A stretch of 27,909 nt of DNA, from NCBI GenBank assembly GCA_902476875.1, contig CABSFC010000026.1, positions 1-27,909 of the forward strand, in the 5' to 3' direction. Shown one piece after another: positions 7,098 to 14,695 of the stretch; within the stretch, counting starts at the first letter, position 1, and the number at the start of each line of letters is the position of its first letter. Made by a program: the position numbers and the translations under genes. The DNA comes from an uncultured Oscillibacter sp. (lineage in GTDB: Bacteria; Bacillota; Clostridia; Oscillospirales; Oscillospiraceae). The notes beneath the pieces were generated by a model. The model worked only from the letters and a program-made list of their open reading frames with translations, searched no databases and was not told where the DNA came from.

Positions 7098-7280
7098 CTA
7101 AGGCCCTGTTTCAATAATATAGCCATAGATAAACTCGCAGTTGCTTTCCTTCAAAATGTAGCCAGCTGGGATGACCACGTTTCCGGAGACCAGGGGCGGG
7201 TGAAAGCCGATAGCCCCCCAATCAAAATACAAGCTAAAAAGATACAGCGCCGGACCCCAGATCAGGTTCCGGCGCCGCTT
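7098..7280 (-). pseudogene. Possible C-terminal remnant of an unknown protein
   Basis: Directly after the LysR stop, the minus strand has an open stretch of about 60 codons ending in TAG at 7098-7100. Its translation reads like a real C-terminus (ending in NCEFIYGYIIETGP, preceded by YFDWGAIGFHPPLVSG) but has no start codon. It overlaps the hairpin that ends the LysR transcript. I do not recognise the family; chance is possible. Confidence 0.3.
7235..7275 (-). terminator. Terminator of the LysR gene
   Basis: GCGCCGGACCC (7247-7257) and GGTTCCGGCGC (7265-7275) form a GC-rich stem. On the minus strand it is followed by TGTATCTTTTT, giving a good intrinsic terminator just after the stop of the regulator. 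Confidence 0.8.
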
Positions 7281-8171
7281 TTATGATTGCTCCACTTGTC
7301 CAATAGCCATGATGAACCGGAGAACTGCCTTTGACGGGTTCTTCGGGTAAATCAAGCCGTAGGGCATGGTGAAATCCCACTCCACCGGAAGGGTAGCCAA
7401 CAGGGGGTGGACATCCTTCCAGCAGTCAGCTGACAGGAGCAGGCTGTCAGAGGATACGATTCGGTTAAAGAGGGGCAGGTCGATGGCGTCCACCTCCTGA
7501 ATATGGATCTGCGGATGTTCCCGCTCCAAATAGTCCCGGGCTCGATCCATATAGGATTTGTAATTCCGTTTTCCTACCAGCAGTGTTTGTCCATACAGAT
7601 CATCTACAGCCAGCCGCTCCTTCCGCACCAGCGGGTGGGCCTTGGCGCAGGTAATCCGCAGAGGCAGATCACGCAAGTGAAAGGAATTGTACCGGTCCCC
7701 CCAGTAATCTGTTTCATAGGGGCAGGAAACCAGATCGATTTTCTCTCCCAGACCGTTCAATACTTCTTGAAAAGCGGGCACGGTATCCTCAAAGGGAACG
7801 ATCTCCAGCCGGATATCAGGATACAGCTCTGACGCCTTATTCCACTGCTCCAGCAGGATGTTTACGGGATTCATCAGGGAGACGCCGATGTGGACCACAT
7901 GCTCCTGGGGCCGTTCCAGCTCCCGTGCCTTTTGCAGTACGCTGTCCGTGTGACGGATCAGCTTTTTTGCCTCGGCATAGATCAGCTTCCCGGCCTCCGT
8001 CAGTTCCAGACCTTGGGTGCTGCGGCGGAACAGCTTCACGCCCAGCCGATCCTCCAGGAGATTGACCTGTTTCGTCACCGCGTTGGCGGATATATACAGC
8101 TTTTCGGACGCCTTCAAAAAGCTGCCGCAGTCAGCCACCTGGATAAAGGTCTCCAGATGTGGGTCATACAT
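7281..8171 (-). CDS. LysR-family transcriptional regulator
   Basis: A 296-residue LysR-type regulator. Residues 1-60 form the winged HTH (HLETFIQVADCGSFLKASEK, then LYISANAVTKQVNLLEDRLG, KLFRRSTQGLELTEAG), followed by a linker helix and a periplasmic-binding-protein-like effector domain (about 90-290) that is full length. The ATG at 8171 is preceded by GGAGGGG. It is divergent from the flavodoxin/aldo-keto reductase operon, the classical layout in which a LysR protein controls its neighbour and itself. A perfect 18-bp inverted repeat sits at its own predicted transcription start. The effector is unknown; given the neighbours, a redox or electrophile signal is plausible but not shown. Confidence 0.93.
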   Translation of the reverse strand: MYDPHLETFIQVADCGSFLKASEKLYISANAVTKQVNLLEDRLGVKLFRRSTQGLELTEAGKLIYAEAKKLIRHTDSVLQKARELERPQEHVVHIGVSLMNPVNILLEQWNKASELYPDIRLEIVPFEDTVPAFQEVLNGLGEKIDLVSCPYETDYWGDRYNSFHLRDLPLRITCAKAHPLVRKERLAVDDLYGQTLLVGKRNYKSYMDRARDYLEREHPQIHIQEVDAIDLPLFNRIVSSDSLLLSADCWKDVHPLLATLPVEWDFTMPYGLIYPKNPSKAVLRFIMAIGQVEQS

Positions 8172-8191
8172 GATCCATCCCCTCCGTTCGT

Positions 8192-8241
8192 TCCAACCTT
8201 TTGGTTGGAGCCATTATAGCTGATTTGTCGTTCCAATACAA
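8192..8241 (-). promoter_or_regulatory. lysR-family promoter and operator palindrome
   Basis: On the minus strand TTGTAT (8241-8236) and TATAAT (8218-8213) are 17 bp apart, a good promoter for the regulator. The perfect inverted repeat TCCAACCTTTTGGTTGGA (8192-8209) lies over the expected start site, as for an autorepressor. A further half-site GTTCCAA recurs at 8230-8236 inside the spacer, closer to the flavodoxin operon. Confidence 0.8.
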
Positions 8242-8301
8242 GAACCCGCGCTGTAAAATAAATGCGAACTGAAGGAAATACACGGCAAAGAGGTGAGAAA
8301 A

Positions 8302-8811
8302 GTGAAGCCATTGATCGCCTACTATTCCCGGCGGGGCAAGAACCTTGTGAATGGTACGGTACAGGATCTTCCTGTGGGAAACACGGAATTGCTGGCCACG
8401 ATCCTTCAAAAACTCACGGACGGCGATATCTACCGCATCGAGGCCGTAGAGGACTATTCGCAGGACTACTACCGCTGCATCGACCAGGCCCGGCGGGACC
8501 TGCGCAGGGGCGTCCGGCCAGAGCTGAAGCACCCGCCGGACAGCATCGCCGCCTATGATGTGATTTACCTGGGCTACCCCAATTATTGGGGGACCATGCC
8601 GGTGGCCGTGTTCTCCTTTCTGGAACGGTTCGATTTTGACCGCAAGACCATCAGGCCCTTCTGTACCCATGAGGGAGGCGGGATGGGCCGCAGTGAGCGG
8701 GATATCCGGCGTGTGTGTCCCACGGCCCGTGTCTCCGCTGGCTTTCCTGTCCTGGGAACACAAGCCGGAGAAGAGCTGTCCGCCCTCCAGGCGTGGATAC
8801 AGCAGACATGA
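8302..8811 (+). CDS. Cytosolic flavodoxin-family protein (Flavodoxin_4-like)
   Basis: A single flavodoxin-fold domain of 169 residues without signal peptide. It starts with the strand KPLIAYYSRRG; the FMN phosphate loop contains an insertion, with the closing GNTELLA about 14 residues later. YDVIYLGYPNYWGTMP, KTIRPFCTHEGGGMG and a C-terminal helix follow, as in the family. It is expected to bind FMN and act as an electron carrier or quinone/flavin reductase. GTG at 8302 is preferred because AAAGAGGTGA lies just upstream; the GTG at 8293 is part of that ribosome site. It is first in an operon with the aldo-keto reductase and lipoprotein hydrolase, divergent from the LysR regulator. Confidence 0.9.
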   Translation: MKPLIAYYSRRGKNLVNGTVQDLPVGNTELLATILQKLTDGDIYRIEAVEDYSQDYYRCIDQARRDLRRGVRPELKHPPDSIAAYDVIYLGYPNYWGTMPVAVFSFLERFDFDRKTIRPFCTHEGGGMGRSERDIRRVCPTARVSAGFPVLGTQAGEELSALQAWIQQT

Positions 8812-8861
8812 CCCGCAATCTCTTCCTACTGCAAAACAATATTGAAAAGGAGCAAACCAAC

Positions 8862-9707
8862 ATGGAATACATCACTCTGAACAATGGCATCAAAATGCCC
8901 ATGGCGGGCATCGGCACCTTCCTGCTGACGCCGGACGAGGCGGAGGCCTCCGTCCTCAGCGCCCTGAAGGGCGGCTGCCGGCTGATCGACACCGCCAACG
9001 CCTATGTCAACGAAAAGGCCGTGGGCCGGGCCGTGAAGAAGTCCGGCGTTCCCCGGGAGGAAATCTTTCTGGAGACCAAGCTGTGGCCCAGCTTCTACGA
9101 GCAGCCCGACGCGGTGGAAAAGACCCTGGAGCGGCTGGACACGGACTATATCGACCTGCTGCTGATCCACCAGCCCGCCGGAAACTACATCGCGGGCTAC
9201 CGTCAAATGGAGGCGGCGTACAAGGCCGGGAGGGTCAGGGCCATCGGCCTGTCCAACTTCACCCAGGCGCAGATCCGGGAGATTTTGGACATCTGCGATG
9301 TAAATCCCACGGTGCTGCAGACCGAGGTCCACCCCTATTCCCAGGAGAAGGAGTTGAAATCCTTCCTAGCGAAAGAGGGCATCGTCATTCAGGCCTGGTA
9401 TCCCCTGGGCCACGGCGACAAGGCGCTGATCCAGAAGCCGCTGTTCGCGGAACTGGGAAAGAAGTACGGCAAGAGCAGCGCCCAGATCATCCTGCGCTGG
9501 CACATCCAGGACGGGAACATCGTCATCCCCGGCTCCAAGGACCCCGCCCATATCAAGGACAACTTCGACCTGTTCGACTTCCGTCTGAGCGGCGAAGAGA
9601 TGGCTGAAATCGCCGCCATGGATCAGAAAAAGCGGTATTACACCAGCACGCCGGAGCTGCTGCGGCAGTATGCGGAGATGGTTCCTCCGGTAGATGAGCA
9701 GAAATAA
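8862..9707 (+). CDS. Aldo/keto reductase
   Basis: A 281-residue NADPH-dependent carbonyl reductase of the (beta/alpha)8 barrel type. The catalytic tetrad is complete: Asp43, Tyr48 (LIDTANAYVNE), Lys73 (ETKLWP) and His103 (LLIHQP). The C-terminal NADP site is present (IVIPGSKDPAHIKDN). The start ATG at 8862 has AAAAGGAG upstream; the frame stays open further upstream but lacks a ribosome site there. It lies 50 bp after the flavodoxin gene and 29 bp before the lipoprotein hydrolase, so they are probably co-transcribed. It probably reduces small aldehydes or ketones; the substrate is unknown. Confidence 0.95.
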   Translation: MEYITLNNGIKMPMAGIGTFLLTPDEAEASVLSALKGGCRLIDTANAYVNEKAVGRAVKKSGVPREEIFLETKLWPSFYEQPDAVEKTLERLDTDYIDLLLIHQPAGNYIAGYRQMEAAYKAGRVRAIGLSNFTQAQIREILDICDVNPTVLQTEVHPYSQEKELKSFLAKEGIVIQAWYPLGHGDKALIQKPLFAELGKKYGKSSAQIILRWHIQDGNIVIPGSKDPAHIKDNFDLFDFRLSGEEMAEIAAMDQKKRYYTSTPELLRQYAEMVPPVDEQK

Positions 9708-9736
9708 ACCAACGGCAGAAACAGGAGGAAACATAA

Positions 9737-10870
9737 ATGCGTAAGAGATATCAAATGGCCGCTTTGGCGCTGACGGTTGCCATGAGCCTGTCCCTGCTGT
9801 CCGGCTGCGGCGGCAGCAATGCCAACACTTCCAAGAGCACCGACCCGGCCCCGGCGGAGGAGACGGAAACCACCGCGGCCTCCGACGCCCTGGTCATCGC
9901 CGAACAGGGCATGTTCTCTGCCGGCGGCACCGTCATCACTTCTGACGGCACCTTTGACGTGTCCAACTACTATACGTCCCGGGAGGGCTCCACCGCCCAT
10001 GTGGACCACGCCAATGTATTCTATCAGATCCCGGAGGACGACACCGGAGCGCCCATGGTGTTCCTCCACGGCTACGGCCAGTCCCGCATGGGCTGGATGA
10101 CCACCCCCGATGGCCGGGAGGGCTGGTCCGACCTGTTCCTGAAGATGGGCCACAGCGTGTTCCTCATTGATCAACCTCGCCGGGGCGAGGCCGGACAGAC
10201 CTCCGTGGCGGGCACCATGACCACCGAGCCCTCCGACCAGACCTGGTACACCCAGTTCCGCATCGGCACCTATCTCAACGATGAATTTACCTACAACGAG
10301 GGCTCCCAGTTCCCCCAGGGGGAGGACGTGCTGGACCAGTTCTTCCGCCAGATGACCCCGGACACCGGCATGGATAACGCCGGCGGCGACCAGAACATTG
10401 ACAACACCGTGGTGGCACAGGCCGTGGCGGCCACTATCGACGAGGTGTACGAGCGCACCGGCAAGGGCTCCATTCTGGTGACCCACTCCCAGGGCGGTAT
10501 GCCCAGCTGGGAGACGGCCCGGTACACCGACCACATCGCCGCCATCGTGGCCATCGAGCCGGGCATGGCTCCGATGGTGGACAGAGAGAACTACAACGCC
10601 CTGCTGGAAAAGGAGATCCCCGTCACCTTCTACTACGGCGACTACATCGGCGAGGAATTCACCGACGTCCCGGCTGCCGCCATGTGGTCCATGATGGCCT
10701 CCAGCGCCGACAGCTTCACCGAGGCGTACACCGCCGCAGGCGGCGTCAGCACCATCGTGCATCTGCCTGACGAGGGCATCACCGGCAACTCCCACTTCAT
10801 GTTCCAGGAGCTGAACAACGACGTGATCGCGGAGCATGTGGAGGCATGGATCCAGGAAAATGTTATGTGA
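9737..10870 (+). CDS. Exported lipoprotein alpha/beta hydrolase
   Basis: The 377-residue product starts with a lipoprotein signal peptide (lipobox LSGC, Cys24) and a Ser/Thr/Glu-rich linker (25-55), so it should be anchored on the outer face of the membrane. The alpha/beta hydrolase domain shows the oxyanion strand MVFLHGYGQSRMGW, the nucleophile elbow THSQGG (Ser251), Glu274 in AIEPG as a possible acid residue, and the catalytic His353 in GNSHFMF. GGAGG lies just upstream of the ATG. It is the third gene of the LysR-flanked operon. The substrate is unknown; an esterase or lactonase is likely. Confidence 0.9.
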   Translation: MRKRYQMAALALTVAMSLSLLSGCGGSNANTSKSTDPAPAEETETTAASDALVIAEQGMFSAGGTVITSDGTFDVSNYYTSREGSTAHVDHANVFYQIPEDDTGAPMVFLHGYGQSRMGWMTTPDGREGWSDLFLKMGHSVFLIDQPRRGEAGQTSVAGTMTTEPSDQTWYTQFRIGTYLNDEFTYNEGSQFPQGEDVLDQFFRQMTPDTGMDNAGGDQNIDNTVVAQAVAATIDEVYERTGKGSILVTHSQGGMPSWETARYTDHIAAIVAIEPGMAPMVDRENYNALLEKEIPVTFYYGDYIGEEFTDVPAAAMWSMMASSADSFTEAYTAAGGVSTIVHLPDEGITGNSHFMFQELNNDVIAEHVEAWIQENVM

Positions 10871-10912
10871 GATCTTCCGCTTGTATAAAGGTCAACGACA
10901 GGAGAAATCAAT

Positions 10913-11091
10913 ATGCAGAATATAAAAGATAAAGTGGTGGTCATTGCTGGCGCGTCATCGGGGATCGGCATGGAAACGGGAAAGGTGCTGCCGAACTGGC
11001 GGGGACCGGCGACTGGCAGGAAAGCCAGCGGTTCCGCAGCAGCGTCAGCGAGGCTGATGTTGTGGAATGGGTCAACGGCCTGGATATCTAA
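10913..11091 (+). pseudogene. Deletion scar: SDR N-terminus joined to another gene's C-terminus
   Basis: The first ~26 codons, from an ATG with AGGAG upstream, are a short-chain dehydrogenase N-terminus (KDKVVVIAGASSGIGMETGK, the NAD(P) glycine loop). After codon ~26 the similarity ends. In another frame the DNA encodes GDWQESQRFRSSVSEADVVE and then WVNGLDI, ending in TAA at 11089-11091. This reads as the last helix of a different protein, possibly a flavodoxin. A deletion of most of two adjacent genes explains both parts. The short frame that runs through is unlikely to make a working enzyme. Confidence 0.7.
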
Positions 11092-11124
11092 CATTTATGC
11101 GGCCTTACTGTAGAAAACAGATTT

Positions 11125-11158
11125 GTTTGGCCACCTTCCTTACGGAGGGTGGCCAAAC
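11125..11158. terminator. Strong hairpin after the SDR scar
   Basis: Arms of 15 bp (11125-11139 and 11144-11158; GTTTGGCCACC with GGTGGCCAAAC at the base) and a 4-base loop close the LysR-flanked operon. The T-tract is weak. The following 11159-11367 holds no gene I can support. Confidence 0.7.
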
Positions 11159-11367
11159 ACGCGCTTCTGCACAAGAAATGTGACCGATGTATAAACGCAG
11201 CGACTTTTACAAACTGTTTGCGGATGTCAATTGTACTTATGATGTTACTGTATTTTTGCGCAAGCTCCGGTTTCAGCAGTCTATGCAAAGAAGTGTAATT
11301 CACCGGCCGCGTTGATCCATCCATATATAGCGGCAGCAAATCGACTTATAGGGGTAGTCTGTCGGAA

Positions 11368-12312
11368 TCAGCCTGCCAGCTTTACAGTTACATCCACATC
11401 TCCCGCATAGGAGCCCGGGGCGTCGATCCCAGCCTGATCCATCCGGGCGATGACCTCCATGCCGGCGGCGATGGTGCGGCCGTCGTGGTCATAGTACATG
11501 GCGTAGGTGGGGCCGGGGGGATAGTAGATGATGTCGCCGATCTCGTAATCCACGGTGATGTTCTCCAGCAGGGAGTCGTCAATGGAGAAATCCATGTGGG
11601 CATGCTTTTCACGGTTGGCGTAGTCCGTCATGTGGAAGGACAGAGGCAGATAGGCGGCAAACTCCGCAGCCGCGGGGGTGTCCAACAGGCCGGCGGTGAT
11701 GGTGTGGTCGCTTTCGGCGCCGGACAGGGTGATCTCCAACTGCTGACCGGCGGGGGCAGCGGGTGTTTCTTCCGCCAACTCGAAAGTTACACTGACCAGA
11801 TCGGCGTAGGAGTGGATGGCCTCCACACCGCCCTCGTCCAGCTTGGCCAGGACCTCGATGCCGGCGCTGATGGAGCGGCCGTCGTGATCATAGAAGATGC
11901 CCATGGTGGGGCCGGGATGCCAGTAGACGATATCGCCGACCTCATACGTGTTGACGGTGTTGGTCTGGCTTTCCTCGCTGAGAGAAAAGTCCAGATAGAC
12001 CTCCTTCTGCCGGTCCAGATGGTCGTGCATCTCCACGGTAAAGGGCATCTGCCGGGCAAACTCAGCGGCGGCGGGGGTGTCCATCAGGGTGGCGGTGATC
12101 TCCTGTGTCCCTTCATCGCCTTCCAGCGTCAGCTGCAGAGTGCGTGTGCCAGTAGATGCGGAAGGGGGAGGTTCCGGCTGGTTTGTACTGGGGGTGGAGG
12201 TGTTCGTCTCCGCAGGGGCGGGATCAGAGGTTGCGGGAGGATTTGAGCCGCAGGCGGCCAAAGAGCATACCATGACCGCCGCCAGAAGCAGCGCGCTCAG
12301 TTTGTGTTTCAT
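11368..12312 (-). CDS. Lipoprotein with two tandem cyclophilin-like domains
   Basis: A 314-residue exported lipoprotein (lipobox LAAC, Cys21, followed by a Pro/Thr/Ser linker to about residue 55). Two homologous domains follow (about 58-180 and 190-313), each with the pattern TLMDTPAAAEFARQMPF / LLDTPAAAEFAAYLPL, then an EVGDIVYWHPGPTMGIFYDH-type segment, then GI/MEVLAKLD. This matches the small cyclophilin-like fold family (Cyclophil_like2 type), usually a single domain found near flavodoxins and hydrolases; its function is unsettled and isomerase activity is not shown. AAAGGA precedes the ATG. It is divergent from the two-component system, and its promoter has the same 22-bp box. Confidence 0.88.
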   Translation of the reverse strand: MKHKLSALLLAAVMVCSLAACGSNPPATSDPAPAETNTSTPSTNQPEPPPSASTGTRTLQLTLEGDEGTQEITATLMDTPAAAEFARQMPFTVEMHDHLDRQKEVYLDFSLSEESQTNTVNTYEVGDIVYWHPGPTMGIFYDHDGRSISAGIEVLAKLDEGGVEAIHSYADLVSVTFELAEETPAAPAGQQLEITLSGAESDHTITAGLLDTPAAAEFAAYLPLSFHMTDYANREKHAHMDFSIDDSLLENITVDYEIGDIIYYPPGPTYAMYYDHDGRTIAAGMEVIARMDQAGIDAPGSYAGDVDVTVKLAG

Positions 12313-12366
12313 ACAGGTATCGTCCTTTCAGTATGGGTTTGGGAGTTGCGGGTCAGGCACCTACGA

Positions 12367-12407
12367 GCCATACTGTAAAAGGAACTTGTGAGAAAAATGT
12401 GAGGAAA
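12367..12407 (-). promoter_or_regulatory. Response-regulator box A and promoter (cyclophilin-like gene)
   Basis: Read on the minus strand, 12407-12386 is TTTCCTCACA, two bases, TTTCTCACAA. Thirteen bases further is TATGGC (12372-12367), a -10-like hexamer. Box and spacing match boxes B and C. There is no good -35; the second half of the box occupies that position, as in activator-dependent promoters of the PhoB type. Confidence 0.8.
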
Positions 12408-12459
12408 AAAGCAGGGTTTTGTGAAAAACAGTACTGCAATATTTTTGAAATTTCTCTGA

Positions 12460-12500
12460 TTTCCTCACAGATTTCTCACAATTACTGTTTATGATATGGT
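12460..12500 (+). promoter_or_regulatory. Response-regulator box B and promoter (two-component operon)
   Basis: TTTCCTCACA, two bases, TTTCTCACAA at 12460-12481 is followed after 13 bases by TATGGT (12495-12500). It differs from box A only in the two central bases. It lies 47 bp before the response-regulator start codon, suggesting autoregulation. Confidence 0.82.
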
Positions 12501-12528
12501 ATCATGACAGAAAAAGGAGGGGATTCCT

Positions 12529-13203
12529 GTGCCCAAAATGCTGATCGTGGACGACGATATCCACCTGAGAAAGCTGGTGCTGACCTACGCTCAGATGGAG
12601 AATTTTCAATGCCGGGAGGCGGAGAGCGGAGACCGGGCGCTGGAACTGCTCCGGGAATCAGACGCCGACATCATTATTTTAGATGTGATGATGCCGGGGC
12701 GGGACGGATTTGAAACGCTGGCGGAGATCCGTAAGACTTCCCAGGCCCCGGTCATCATGCTCACCGCCCGGGGCGAGGAGTACGACAAGCTGTTGGGCTT
12801 TAACCTGGGGGCCGACGACTATGTTTCCAAGCCCTTCAGCCCCAAGGAGCTGATGGCCCGTGTGGGGGCGGTGCTCAAACGCAGCGGCGCGAAACAGGGA
12901 AAACACCTGACTTTCGGCGGCCTGGTGATCGAGCCGGAGGCCCGGAGCGTGCTGGTGGATGGAGCGGCTGTCAGTTTGCCGCCCAAGGAGTTTGACCTGC
13001 TGATGAAACTGGCTGGGAACGAGCGTATGGTCTTCTCCAGAGAGCAGCTGCTGGATCAGGTGTGGGGCTTCGACTATTTCGGCGACGCCCGCACGGTGGA
13101 CACCCACATCAAGGCCCTGCGGGAGCATTTGGGGCCGTACCGCAAGCTGATTGAAACTGTCTGGGGGGTAGGATATAAATTTGAATACCATGAAGAACGA
13201 TAA
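12529..13203 (+). CDS. OmpR/PhoB-family response regulator
   Basis: The 224-residue protein has an N-terminal receiver domain with the acidic pair Asp8/Asp9, phospho-acceptor Asp52 (IIILDVMMPG), Thr79 and Lys101 (YVSKPF), and a C-terminal winged-helix DNA-binding domain (about 128-222; SREQLLDQVWGFDYFGDART, then VDTHIKALREHL). The GTG start is preceded by GGAGGGG. Its last 23 bases overlap the sensor-kinase start, so the pair is translationally coupled. OmpR/PhoB proteins bind direct repeats with about 11-bp spacing; boxes A, B and C in this window have that form and are the likely targets. Confidence 0.96.
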   Translation: MPKMLIVDDDIHLRKLVLTYAQMENFQCREAESGDRALELLRESDADIIILDVMMPGRDGFETLAEIRKTSQAPVIMLTARGEEYDKLLGFNLGADDYVSKPFSPKELMARVGAVLKRSGAKQGKHLTFGGLVIEPEARSVLVDGAAVSLPPKEFDLLMKLAGNERMVFSREQLLDQVWGFDYFGDARTVDTHIKALREHLGPYRKLIETVWGVGYKFEYHEER

Positions 13204-14629
13204 AGCGCCCCGGCGGGGCATGAGTATGGCCCTGCTGCTGTGGGGCATCATGATGGTGCTGGTGCTGGTGACGGTGGCCTTCATGTGGGTGTTCCAGATC
13301 TATTTCATGGAGCGCAACTATATCGACTCCCATATTGTGGAAGTGCAGGAGCGGCTGGACCCGGTGCTGGCGGAGCTGTCCGACACCGACCTGGCGGACA
13401 ACGAATCCATGATCTCCTACCTCAGCCAGACGGCAAACGGCAAGCTGCTGATCGTCAACCAGAGCGGGCAGCTTGTCACCATGTACACCTATGGCCACCC
13501 CATCGACCTGGCCTCCAACCGGACGGATGTGCTGGTCTGGGAGCGCATCGCCAATGGTGAGGATTATCCCAATATCCGGGCCATGGAGCCCTACTCCAGA
13601 GAGACCATGGAGGGCCGCCGCATCGTCTCCTATGAATACGGACTTCCGGCCTATTATCACGGCGAAGAAGTCTATGTGATCCTGTACCACTCCTTCACGG
13701 AACTGAACAACGTGCTGGACCTGAACCGGCGCCAGCTGATGATTCTCAGCATAATCCTGACCCTCGCCTCCGCCGTCCTTGCGGCCTTCCTGTCCAAACT
13801 GTTCACACGGCCCATCCTGACCATCAAGAAGACCGTGGACCGGCTGGCTCAGGGCGATCTGACCGCCACGCCGAAGCTGAAGCGGAAGGACGAGATCGGC
13901 CGGCTGGCCGGCTCCGTGGAGGAACTGGGGCAGGCCCTCCAGCGGGTGGATACCCTGCGCCGGGAGGTCATCGCCAATGTGTCTCATGAGCTGCGCTCCC
14001 CTCTGGCCCTCATCGGCGGCTATGCGGAAATGGTGCGGGACATCACCTGGAAGGATGACGACCAGCGGACGGAGAATCTGAATTTGATCATCAGTGAGTC
14101 CAACCGCATGAGCCAGATGGTCAGCGACATTCTGGACTACTCCCAGCTTCAGTCCGGATACCTCCAGCTGAAGCGGGAGGAGTACGACCTGTGTGAGATT
14201 GTGGAAACAGAGGTCCACAGGTGCGAGCAGGTGGCGGCGGAGAATCATCTGAAGCTCCAGGTCAACCGCCCCACCGGGGAATACCGGGTCCATGTGGACG
14301 CCCTGAAGATCAGCCAGGTCATCCGCAACCTGCTGAACAACGCCATCAATCACACCAAGGACGGCGAGACCATCACCGTGACAGTGGAGGAGACGCCCAA
14401 GGATTATAAGGTGTCGGTCATCAACCCCGGCGAACCGATCCCGGAGGAGGAAAGAGAGCTCATCTGGGAGCGGTATCAGCGCAGCCAGCACCAGGCTGGC
14501 CGGCGGCAGGGCACCGGTATCGGCTTGTCCATCGTCAAGACTATCCTGGACGCCCATGGCATGACCTATGGGGTGGACTGCACCGATGGGTTGACCTGTT
14601 TCTGGTTTTGCTATCCGAAAACAAAGTAA
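13181..14629 (+). CDS. Sensor histidine kinase
   Basis: A 482-residue membrane kinase. The order is: membrane segment 1 (about 16-43), extracytoplasmic sensor region (about 44-183), membrane segment 2 (about 185-209), HAMP linker (about 207-258), HisKA domain with phospho-acceptor His269 (VSHELRSPLALIGGYAEM), and a HATPase domain with N box (IRNLLNNAINHT), a reduced G1 box (VINPGEPIPEEE) and G2 box (GTGIGLSIVKTIL). The TTG start (13181) fits the TAGGA site 7 bp upstream; the ATG at 13190 is the alternative. The sensor domain family is not recognisable by eye and the signal is unknown. A strong terminator follows. Confidence 0.95.
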   Translation: MNTMKNDKAPRRGMSMALLLWGIMMVLVLVTVAFMWVFQIYFMERNYIDSHIVEVQERLDPVLAELSDTDLADNESMISYLSQTANGKLLIVNQSGQLVTMYTYGHPIDLASNRTDVLVWERIANGEDYPNIRAMEPYSRETMEGRRIVSYEYGLPAYYHGEEVYVILYHSFTELNNVLDLNRRQLMILSIILTLASAVLAAFLSKLFTRPILTIKKTVDRLAQGDLTATPKLKRKDEIGRLAGSVEELGQALQRVDTLRREVIANVSHELRSPLALIGGYAEMVRDITWKDDDQRTENLNLIISESNRMSQMVSDILDYSQLQSGYLQLKREEYDLCEIVETEVHRCEQVAAENHLKLQVNRPTGEYRVHVDALKISQVIRNLLNNAINHTKDGETITVTVEETPKDYKVSVINPGEPIPEEERELIWERYQRSQHQAGRRQGTGIGLSIVKTILDAHGMTYGVDCTDGLTCFWFCYPKTK

Positions 14630-14647
14630 TTCAAGAGAAATCTATAC

Positions 14648-14688
14648 AAAGGTGTCCAGCCAGAGGACCGCCCTGGCTGGACACCTTT
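14648..14688. terminator. Terminator of the two-component operon
   Basis: Perfect 16-bp arms (14648-14663 and 14673-14688; AAAGGTGTCCAGCCAG) with a 9-base loop. The stem ends in CCTTT on the plus strand. It can serve both the kinase gene and the convergent flippase relic. Confidence 0.85.
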
Positions 14689-14695
14689 ACGTTTG

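Noticed and set aside
6969..7286. 105-codon plus-strand frame
   Set aside because: It begins inside a terminator-like hairpin, lacks a ribosome site and has no protein-like pattern; the minus strand there reads more like a gene remnant.
9638..10837. 399-codon minus-strand frame opposite the lipoprotein hydrolase
   Set aside because: Codon mirror of a gene with a clear lipobox and Ser-His motifs; Val/Gly/His-rich composition typical of shadows.
11088..11339. 83-codon minus-strand frame between the SDR scar and the cyclophilin-like gene
   Set aside because: It runs through the strong hairpin at 11125-11158 and has no ribosome site or family resemblance. A short plus-strand frame (from ~11187) is equally unsupported.
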